Shown piece after piece: positions 6,788 to 13,141 of a stretch of DNA of 30,634 nucleotides (the stretch's first letter is position 1; each line of letters opens with the position of its first letter). The DNA is taken from the NCBI GenBank assembly GCA_041481445.1, contig JBGPBV010000071.1, positions 1-30,634 of the forward strand, written 5' to 3'. The notes beneath the pieces were generated by a model. It saw only the letters and a list, made by a program, of their open reading frames with translations. It ran no database searches and had not been told where the DNA came from. The position numbers and the translations under genes were made by a program. Origin of the DNA: AA29 sp041481445. Lineage in GTDB: Bacteria; Acidobacteriota; Vicinamibacteria; Fen-336.

Positions 6788-7933
6788 ATGGCCCCCGACC
6801 TGTCCACGACCTTCACGGGCATCCGGTTCGAGAACCCGTTCCTGCTCTCGTCGGCGCCCCCCACCGAGTCCGAGAGCAACATCCTGCGCGCGTTCGAGGC
6901 GGGATGGGGCGGGGTGGTCACCAAGACCATCGGCCTCCATCCCGTCGTGAACGTGGCGGGGCCGAAGACGAAGTTCCTGCGCGCGCATCCCTCCGGCGCC
7001 CTCTCGATGAACAAGGGGCGCGAGGGCGTGCTGCACTCCTCCTGGAACTGGGAGCTGATCTCGGACAAGCCCCTCGACTGGTGGGTGCCGCGCCTGGGAC
7101 GCATCAAGAAGGCCTTCCCCCAGCGCGTGCTCATCGCGTCGATCATGGCGGGGTCGGGATCGGACAAGGAGCTGGCGAACTGGCAGACCCTGGCCCGCGC
7201 CTGCCAGGACCAGGGCGCGGACGGCCTCGAGCTGAACCTCTCCTGCCCGCACATGGACCGCGAGGACATGGGCTCGAACATCGGCAAGGACAAGAAGCTC
7301 TGCTCGTCCGTGACCCAGGTCGTGAAGGAGGTCGCGAAGGTCCCGGTCTGGGCCAAGCTGACGCCGTCCACCACCGACATCGTGATGGAGGCGGGCGCCG
7401 TCTTCGCCGGCGGCGGGGACGCGGTGGTGTCGTCCAACACGTTCCCCTCCCTGCCCCTCATCGACCCCGAGACCCTCGACTTCGAGATGAACGTGGACGG
7501 CCTGGTGTCGAGCGGCGGCCTGGGCGGGCCGGCCATCCTGCCCCAGTCCCTGGCCAAGATGGCGCAGATGACGCGCGCGTTCCCCGAGAAGAGCTTCTCC
7601 GGGATCGGGGGCATCTCCGACTTCGGGCACGCGCTGAGCTACTTCCTGCTCGGCTGCGGGACGGTCCAGGTCTGCACGGCGGCCATGCTCGACCATGCCG
7701 TCGGGCCCGACGTCATCAAGCGGCTGGTGGACGGCATGAGCGCGTTCCTGGAGAAGGGCGCCTCGCGCGGATGGAAGAGCCTGGAGGACTTCCGGGGCCT
7801 GCGCCGCGACCGCGTGGTGTCCCATTCGCAGATCCGGCGGCCGGAGGACTCGGACTATCACGGCGGCTACGAGGCCTACGAGGGCTACGCCGCACCCGCC
7901 GAGAGCGCGAACCCGACCACGCCGCGGCGCTGA
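6788..7933 (+). CDS. preA: PreA-like dihydropyrimidine dehydrogenase flavoprotein lacking the ferredoxin domain
   Basis: This is a 381-residue FMN TIM-barrel enzyme of the dihydroorotate/dihydropyrimidine dehydrogenase group. It reads like the catalytic part of DPD/PreA: FENPFLLSSAPPTESE (12-29), FEAGWGGVVTKTIGL (36-50), LELNLSCPH (147-155), VWAKLTPSTTDIV (187-199) and GGISDFGHALSYFLLGCGTVQVCTA (274-298). PreA reduces uracil or thymine using electrons passed by PreT and normally ends in two [4Fe-4S] clusters. Here that C-terminal ferredoxin module is absent and is replaced by a short Gly/Tyr/acidic tail (residues 350-381). At the loop position of the catalytic Cys of mammalian DPD this protein has Ile165 (MGSNIGKD). 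Another reductive flavin reaction on a cyclic imide is possible. No PreT gene is visible in the window. Confidence 0.82.
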   Translation: MAPDLSTTFTGIRFENPFLLSSAPPTESESNILRAFEAGWGGVVTKTIGLHPVVNVAGPKTKFLRAHPSGALSMNKGREGVLHSSWNWELISDKPLDWWVPRLGRIKKAFPQRVLIASIMAGSGSDKELANWQTLARACQDQGADGLELNLSCPHMDREDMGSNIGKDKKLCSSVTQVVKEVAKVPVWAKLTPSTTDIVMEAGAVFAGGGDAVVSSNTFPSLPLIDPETLDFEMNVDGLVSSGGLGGPAILPQSLAKMAQMTRAFPEKSFSGIGGISDFGHALSYFLLGCGTVQVCTAAMLDHAVGPDVIKRLVDGMSAFLEKGASRGWKSLEDFRGLRRDRVVSHSQIRRPEDSDYHGGYEAYEGYAAPAESANPTTPRR

Positions 7934-7937
7934 GCGG

Positions 7938-9590
7938 ATGCGGTCCGTCCTCCTGGCGCCGGCTCTCGCGCTCCTCGCGGCCACGCCGCGCCCGCCCTCG
8001 CCGCTGCCTCCACCGGTGGATGAAGGTCCCCACGCCGCCTGCGCGGCCATGGGCTGGGTGCCGCGCGAGATCCTCGAGCGGCCCGTCCCGCTGCGCACGG
8101 GCACGGGGAACGCGCACGAGAAGGTCACGACCCTCTCCCCGTCCGCCCAGGACTTCTACGACCAGGGGCTGAACTACCTTCACGGCTACGTCTGGATCGA
8201 GGCCGCCCGCTCCTTCCACCAGGCCCTGCGCGCGGATCCGGAGCTGGCGATGGCCTGGGTCGGCCTCAGCCGCGTCTATTCCGGTCTCGACGCTCCCGAC
8301 GAGGCGCGGCGGGCCCTGGAGCGGGCGCAGGCGCTGGCCCCGAAGGCGAGCGACCACGAGCGGCGCCGCATCGCGCTGCGCGCCGAGCAGCTCGACGCGA
8401 TCGCGGAGGCGGGCGATGCCGCGAAGCACGCGAAGTACGAGAAGGCGATCGACGACGCGCTGGCCGCCAGTATCGGCGACGTCGAGCTGTGGCTGCTGCG
8501 CGGCAACGCGGAGGAGCCGACGGCCGCCGGCCGCGGCCAGCGCGGCAACGCCGCCTCCACCGCCTTCTACGGCCAGGTCCTCCGTCTTCAGCCGGACAAC
8601 GCCGCCGCCCACCACTACCTCACGCACTCGTACGAGACGATCGGCCAGATCCCGCTCGCCCTCGAGCACGGCGAGGCCTACGCGCGCCTGGCCCCGTCCA
8701 TCCCCCACGCCCATCACATGTGGGGGCACGACCTGCGCCGGGTCGGCCGCATCGACGATGCCATCGCCGCCTTCAAGCGCACGGACGCGCTCGAGCGCGA
8801 ATACTACGCGGCGGAGGGCATCCGGCCGGAGCTGGACTGGCACCACGCGCACAACCTCGACCTGCTGGCCACCGCCTACCAGTACAAGGGCCAGATGCGC
8901 CTGGCCGAGCAGACCTTGCGCGAGCTGGCCCTCCTGCCCCCGCTGACGGAATACCTGGCCTTCAACCAGAAGACGCTGGCCGCGTTCCTGCTCGACCGCG
9001 GCCGCGACGAGGAGGCGCTGGCCGCCGCGCGGACGATGACCGCCGGCCGGTCGGGAGCCATCCGGGCGGTCGGGCGCGCCCTCGAAGGGCAGGCCCTGCT
9101 GGCCCTGGGGCGGACGGTGGAGGCGCGCACCGCGCTGGCCGCCGCCCTTCGCGAGCTGGAGGCGATCCCGGCCCTGACCACCGGGATCAACCCCGGCCGC
9201 GCCAGCACCGCGCCCTGGGTGGACACCCTGCGCGGCGAGGTCCTGCTCCGCGACGGGCGCGGCGCGGAAGGACGCGCGCTCCTGGTCGACGTCGAGAAGC
9301 GGCTGCGCGCGATCCCGGGGCCCGACGCCTGGATCCAGGCCCTGTTCCGGCTGGAGTCGATCGCGCGCTTCGCCCGCGCCGCCGGTGACTGGGAGCTGGC
9401 CGAGCACAGCGCGCGGCAGATGCTCGACCACGATCCGTCCTACGCGGGGTCGCACCTCGCGATGGCGGAGGTCGCGCGCCGCCACGGCGACTCGGCGGCG
9501 GCGGAGCGCGCGCTGGTCGCCGTGCGCGAGCGCTGGGCGGACGCCGACCCCGATCTGCCCGAGATGGAGGGAGCCCGGAGGACCCCATGA
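7938..9590 (+). CDS. Secreted TPR-repeat protein
   Basis: This 550-residue protein starts four bases after the preA-like stop. Residues 1-18 (MRSVLLAPALALLAATPR) form a signal peptide. A short Cys-containing segment (HAACAAMGWVPREI) precedes helical repeats. TPR-like pairs are seen from about 70 (AQDFYDQGLNYLHGYVWIEAARSF), around 105-135, 215-300 (AHHYLTHSYETIGQIPLALEHGEA, MWGHDLRRVGRIDDAIAAF) and again from 335 to 540. No enzymatic motif is visible. It overlaps the dihydropyrimidinase start by four bases (CATGA), so it is translationally coupled into the operon. It is probably an envelope scaffold; its place inside a pyrimidine pathway operon is unexplained. Confidence 0.78.
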   Translation: MRSVLLAPALALLAATPRPPSPLPPPVDEGPHAACAAMGWVPREILERPVPLRTGTGNAHEKVTTLSPSAQDFYDQGLNYLHGYVWIEAARSFHQALRADPELAMAWVGLSRVYSGLDAPDEARRALERAQALAPKASDHERRRIALRAEQLDAIAEAGDAAKHAKYEKAIDDALAASIGDVELWLLRGNAEEPTAAGRGQRGNAASTAFYGQVLRLQPDNAAAHHYLTHSYETIGQIPLALEHGEAYARLAPSIPHAHHMWGHDLRRVGRIDDAIAAFKRTDALEREYYAAEGIRPELDWHHAHNLDLLATAYQYKGQMRLAEQTLRELALLPPLTEYLAFNQKTLAAFLLDRGRDEEALAAARTMTAGRSGAIRAVGRALEGQALLALGRTVEARTALAAALRELEAIPALTTGINPGRASTAPWVDTLRGEVLLRDGRGAEGRALLVDVEKRLRAIPGPDAWIQALFRLESIARFARAAGDWELAEHSARQMLDHDPSYAGSHLAMAEVARRHGDSAAAERALVAVRERWADADPDLPEMEGARRTP

Positions 9591-10984
9591 CCACCACCCT
9601 CGTGAAGAACGGCACCGTCGTCACCGCGTCCGACCGTTACGACGCGGACATCTACATCGACAAGGGCCGAGTCACCCTCATCGGCCAGGGCCTCAACGTC
9701 CCCGCGGACACGGTGGTGGACGCCTCCGGCAAGCTCGTGATGCCGGGCGGCATCGACGTGCACACCCACCTCGACATGCCGTTCGGCGGCACCACCTCCG
9801 CCGACGACTTCGAGAGCGGGACCATCGCCGCCGCCCACGGCGGGACCACCACCGTCGTCGACTTCGCCATCCAGAGCTTCGGCGAGGGGCTCTATCCGGC
9901 CTTCGAGGGCTGGATGAAGAAGGCGGAAGGCCGCGCCGCCATCGACTACGCGTTCCACATGATCGTGCGCGAGCTGACCGACCAGGTCTCGGGCGACATG
10001 GACAAGCTCAGCCGGCACGAGGGCATCACGTCCTTCAAGCTCTTCATGGCCTACCCGGGCGTGTTCCAGGTGGACGACGCCACGATCTTCCGCGCCCTGC
10101 TCAAGACCAAGGAGAACGGCGGGCTCATCTGCATGCACGCCGAGAACGGAGGGGTGATCGACACCCTGGTCAAGGAGGCGCTGCGCAAGGGCCAGACCGC
10201 GCCGAAATACCACGCGCTGACGCGCCCGACGCGCGCGGAGGGCGAGGCCACCGGCCGCGCGATCGCCCTGGCCGAGATGGCGGGGGTGCCGATCTACATC
10301 GTGCACCTCTCCTGCTCGGACGCCCTGGAGAAGGTGAAGCAGGCGCGCGACATGGGCCTGCCCGCCTACGCCGAGACCTGCCCGCAGTACCTGTTCCTCT
10401 CCTACGAGGACTACGAGCGTCCGGGCTTCGAGGGCGCGAAGTACGTGATGTCGCCGCCGCTGCGCGAGAAGTGGAACCAGGACGCGCTGTGGAAGGGCCT
10501 CGCGAAGAACGACCTCCAGGTCGTCTCGACCGATCACTGCCCGTTCTGCATGAACGAGCCGCCGCAGAAGCAGCTCGGCAAGGACGACTTCTCGAAGATC
10601 CCGAACGGCGCGCCCGGGATCGAGACGCGGCTCCTTCTGCTCTGGGAGGGCGTGCGCGCGGGGAAGATCGACGTCCACAAGTTCGTCGAGATCACGTCGT
10701 CGAACCCCGCCCGCATGTTCGGCCTCTGGCCGCGCAAGGGCACGGTCGCCGTCGGCTCCGACGGCGACCTCGTCATCTGGGATCCGGACAGGGAGATCAC
10801 GCTCACCGCGAAGACCCTCCACATGCGCGTGGACTACAACCCGTACGAAGGGCGCGCGATCAAGGGCGCGCCCGCGGTCGTCCTCTCGCGCGGCGACGTC
10901 GTGGTCGACCACGGCGAGTTCAAGGGGGCCAAGGGCCGCGGGCAGTTCGTGAAGCGCCAGGCCGGCCGGCCGCTCGTTCCCTGA
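9587..10984 (+). CDS. hydA: Dihydropyrimidinase / D-hydantoinase
   Basis: This is a 465-residue cyclic amidohydrolase that opens 5,6-dihydrouracil or dihydrothymine to N-carbamoyl-beta-amino acids, and also hydantoins. All metal ligands of the binuclear zinc site are seen: His59 and His61 (GIDVHTHLDMPFGG), the carbamylated Lys151 (SFKLFMAYPG, with Tyr156 as substrate-binding Tyr), His184 (CMHAENGG), His240 (IVHLSCSDAL) and Asp316 (VSTDHCPF). The length matches the family (450-490). It overlaps the TPR gene and shares the run with the preA-like gene, which makes the next pathway step. The gene meets a minus-strand gene tail to tail, 12 bases away. N-carbamoyl-beta-alanine amidohydrolase is not in the window. 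Confidence 0.95.
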   Translation: MTTTLVKNGTVVTASDRYDADIYIDKGRVTLIGQGLNVPADTVVDASGKLVMPGGIDVHTHLDMPFGGTTSADDFESGTIAAAHGGTTTVVDFAIQSFGEGLYPAFEGWMKKAEGRAAIDYAFHMIVRELTDQVSGDMDKLSRHEGITSFKLFMAYPGVFQVDDATIFRALLKTKENGGLICMHAENGGVIDTLVKEALRKGQTAPKYHALTRPTRAEGEATGRAIALAEMAGVPIYIVHLSCSDALEKVKQARDMGLPAYAETCPQYLFLSYEDYERPGFEGAKYVMSPPLREKWNQDALWKGLAKNDLQVVSTDHCPFCMNEPPQKQLGKDDFSKIPNGAPGIETRLLLLWEGVRAGKIDVHKFVEITSSNPARMFGLWPRKGTVAVGSDGDLVIWDPDREITLTAKTLHMRVDYNPYEGRAIKGAPAVVLSRGDVVVDHGEFKGAKGRGQFVKRQAGRPLVP

Positions 10985-10988
10985 GCCG

Positions 10989-11008
10989 CCGCCGCCCTAC
11001 GGGGGCGG
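10989..11008. terminator. Possible hairpin between convergent genes
   Basis: C-rich arm 10989-10997 and G-rich arm 11001-11008 around a TAC loop can form an ~8-bp stem with one bulge between hydA and the convergent VgrG-like gene. There is no T-tract on either side, so this is a weak call. The stem overlaps the last codons of the minus-strand gene. Confidence 0.3.
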
Positions 11009-12889
11009 CCGGCGGTCTCCGTTGTAGAGCGAGCCGACGATGAACGGCTGAGAGGGGTCGCCGTCCTCGAAGGCCACGAGCACCTCGTCACCCACCTCCG
11101 GCACGAACCGCTCGCCCAGCCGGCCGGCGGGGACGGCCACCCGGATCCACGCGCTCGAGTTCTCGTCGTGGCTGCCCTGCCGATCCCAATGGAACTGGAC
11201 CTTGACGCGCCCGAACTGATCGGTGTGCACTTCTTCACCCGCGGCGCCCGTGACGACCGCGGTCACGGTCCCCCCCACGCTCGGGATCCGCGTCTTCCGT
11301 GACGGCCGGAACGGCGTCGACGACGGGATGCACTGGAACTCCACGGCGTAGGAGAAGCACGCCCCCGGCCTGTCGCGTAGCGCGACGTGACGGGCGGCGG
11401 TGACCACGTACGTGCCGCCGAAGGCACCGCCCAGCGTGTCCGTCACCGTCAGGATCCGCCCGGCGCGGGGCACGGGCGCCCCGCTGGCGCCCACGCCCGT
11501 CTGTCCCTCCAGCGTCGCGCGCTCGAGGCGCAGACGGGCCAGCCGGTTGGCCCGCGGCATCCGGGTGATCGCCGCCGAGAAATCGAAGATCTCGCGGTCT
11601 CCCGACCCCGCGCTCCCCTCGATGAGCTGGCTGGGCCGCTCGAAATCGTGGCCGCGCAGGGTGACCTTGCCGGGCACGAGCTCCTGCTCCTTCGCGAACC
11701 GTGACAGGACGAGGCTCCCCACGGCGCCGTCGCCGGCGTAGGTCAGGGGGGCGTCGGCCGCCGGGAAGCCGCTGTTGGCGTCGCCGAGGACCATGGAGCC
11801 CGTGGAGTCGTGCTGGAAGAAGTAGAAGATCCCCTCTTCCTCCATCAGCCGCGAGACGAAGGCCAGCTCCGACTCGCGATACTGGACCTGGAACTCCACC
11901 GGGTCGTACGAGCCTTGGAGAGCCAGGGTGAGCGGCACGCTCGCCGCCCCCGCCACCGCCTCCACGATGTCGGGAACGCTCTCTCCCTGATGGATGGCGA
12001 GCCCGGAGCCGCGGGCCAGCCGCGCCAGCGCCGGCTCCAGCGTGACGACGACGAGGGCCCGGCCGTCCGCGACCGCGCTGGACCGCGCGCCGGTCACGAT
12101 CCCGGAGACGGCGGTGCTCCCGCCGCCGGCGGCGATCGTGAGCCGGGCGGCGGCGCCCAGCAGCGCGGCCGGGTCCACGAGCGACGGGCCCTGGGCGGCC
12201 ACGACGAAGCGGAACGGCTCGGAGATCGCTTCCGTCCCCGCCAGCGCGACCACCTCCCCCATCGCGTTGCCGCCGACGGTGAGGGAGAGGGACCCGCCGG
12301 CTCCACAGTCCGCCGGCCGGAGGTCCGAGGCCGCCCCGAAGAACGGCGTGGGATCCACGCCGAAAGCGGCGAGCTTCAGCGCGACCGCGTCGCCGGAGCC
12401 CGGCGGTCCCGGTGGCCCCTGCGGTCCGCGTGGCCCGGGCGGCCCTGGGGATCCGCGGGGGCCGGGCGAGCCGGGTGCCCCGGGTGCGCCCGGCGCTCCC
12501 GGCGGGCCGGCCGGTCCCGCCGCCCCGATGGCCAGCTCGAACGCGTCCGACTGGCCCTTGCCATGACGGCGCGCGACGACGAGCCGGTAGGAGCCGGGCC
12601 GTGTCCCCTCGGGCAGCCGCACGACGAGCCGGTCGTCCTCCGCGCTCACCACGACGAGGACCCGGCCCGCGAGCGTGACCACCGGGTCCGGCCGGAAGTC
12701 GTGACCGCGGACGACGATCCGCCCGGCCGCCTCGTCCGCGCGCGCGCTGGTGATGACCGGGCGTCTTCCGGAGTCCTGGCCGTGCGTGTCGCGGTCGTCG
12801 CCGTGGACGGCGCCGGCGGCGAGGGCGAGCGCCAGCAGCGACGGCGCCGCCGCGCGCCCGAGCCGACGATGGCTGGCCAGCGTTGTCAT
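10997..12889 (-). CDS. Exported IPT/TIG - collagen-like - VgrG fusion protein
   Basis: This 630-residue protein uses the ATG at 12887-12889, preceded by GAAGGCGGCAGG. An open frame runs further upstream but through the promoters. Residues 1-30 look like a Sec signal peptide (twin basic N-terminus, LLALALAAGAVHG). Residues 43-121 resemble an IPT/TIG immunoglobulin-like domain (VVRGHDFRPDPVVTL, GSYRLVVARRHGKG). Residues 122-163 are 14 perfect Gly-X-Y triplets. From about 199 it is VgrG: SLTVGGNAMGEVVALAGTE, the gp27-like block YRESELAFVSRLMEEEGIFYFF (337-358) and the gp5 OB-fold FGRVKVQFHWDRQGSHDENSSAWIR...VPEVGDEVLVAFEDGDPSQP. It stops right after the OB-fold, with no beta-helix spike. VgrG is normally cytoplasmic and loaded on a type VI tube; a signal peptide is at odds with that. 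No other type VI genes are present. Its own promoter is at 12921-12949. Confidence 0.88.
   Translation of the reverse strand: MTTLASHRRLGRAAAPSLLALALAAGAVHGDDRDTHGQDSGRRPVITSARADEAAGRIVVRGHDFRPDPVVTLAGRVLVVVSAEDDRLVVRLPEGTRPGSYRLVVARRHGKGQSDAFELAIGAAGPAGPPGAPGAPGAPGSPGPRGSPGPPGPRGPQGPPGPPGSGDAVALKLAAFGVDPTPFFGAASDLRPADCGAGGSLSLTVGGNAMGEVVALAGTEAISEPFRFVVAAQGPSLVDPAALLGAAARLTIAAGGGSTAVSGIVTGARSSAVADGRALVVVTLEPALARLARGSGLAIHQGESVPDIVEAVAGAASVPLTLALQGSYDPVEFQVQYRESELAFVSRLMEEEGIFYFFQHDSTGSMVLGDANSGFPAADAPLTYAGDGAVGSLVLSRFAKEQELVPGKVTLRGHDFERPSQLIEGSAGSGDREIFDFSAAITRMPRANRLARLRLERATLEGQTGVGASGAPVPRAGRILTVTDTLGGAFGGTYVVTAARHVALRDRPGACFSYAVEFQCIPSSTPFRPSRKTRIPSVGGTVTAVVTGAAGEEVHTDQFGRVKVQFHWDRQGSHDENSSAWIRVAVPAGRLGERFVPEVGDEVLVAFEDGDPSQPFIVGSLYNGDRRPPP
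12401..12526 (-). repeat. Collagen-like Gly-X-Y coding repeat
   Basis: Fourteen uninterrupted Gly-X-Y codon triplets (residues 122-163 of the VgrG fusion) with Pro, Ala, Ser, Arg or Gln at X/Y. The DNA is a degenerate 9-bp ggn-cc/gc-type repeat, prone to length change. In bacteria such segments form trimeric triple helices, which suits the trimeric nature of VgrG. Confidence 0.9.
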
Positions 12890-12920
12890 CCTGCCGCCTT
12901 CGGAGGGGTGTGTGCGGCCG

Positions 12921-12949
12921 ACCCTAGCGCCCCGCGTCCGGGGTGTCAA
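12921..12949 (-). promoter_or_regulatory. Sigma70-type promoter for the VgrG fusion gene
   Basis: On the minus strand, a consensus TTGACA (12944-12949) is followed after exactly 17 bases by TAGGGT (12921-12926). Transcription would begin about 25 bases upstream of the ATG at 12889. Its -35 lies only 10 bases from the -35 of the divergent plus-strand promoter. Confidence 0.7.
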
Positions 12950-12959
12950 CCGGGGCCGC

Positions 12960-12989
12960 TTGACGCCCGCCCACGGGGAGGCGTATACC
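12960..12989 (+). promoter_or_regulatory. Sigma70-type promoter for the korAB operon
   Basis: TTGACG (12960-12965), 18-base spacer, TATACC (12984-12989). The predicted transcript carries a leader of about 145 bases before the korA ATG at 13142, which holds the short ORF at 13055. The two divergent promoters are back to back, so one bound regulator could control both. Confidence 0.65.
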
Positions 12990-13054
12990 CGTGCCGACTT
13001 CCACCTGGGACAACCACCGACCCCTACCTGGGCCCTCTGACGCCGGAGGATGCC

Positions 13055-13111
13055 ATGCTGATCGCCAGGGTCGTCGTGGTCCACCCGACGTTGATCAGCG
13101 AGGACGACTAG
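13055..13111 (+). CDS. Candidate leader peptide, 18 residues, branched-chain rich
   Basis: A complete small ORF MLIARVVVVHPTLISEDD sits inside the korA leader, 31 bases before the korA start. GGAGGA (13045-13050) lies four bases upstream of its ATG. Eight of 18 residues are Val, Leu or Ile, including four Val in a row, as in ilv/leu attenuator peptides. I see no clear terminator hairpin between it and korA, so an attenuation role is a suggestion. It may be a small protein or a chance ORF. Confidence 0.4.
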   Translation: MLIARVVVVHPTLISEDD

Positions 13112-13141
13112 GCGCCACGGCCATCACGCGAGGAGCGAACG

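Noticed and set aside
6050..8128. Long minus-strand open frame opposite the membrane protein and preA-like gene
   Set aside because: No start signal or domain; His/Gly/Arg-rich shadow translation.
12890..13084. Upstream extension of the VgrG fusion frame to 13084
   Set aside because: It would run through both divergent promoters; the ATG at 12889 has a ribosome binding site and gives a clean signal peptide.
11387..13111. Plus-strand open frames opposite the VgrG fusion
   Set aside because: Pro/Arg-rich shadows produced by the Gly-X-Y and GC-rich coding on the other strand.
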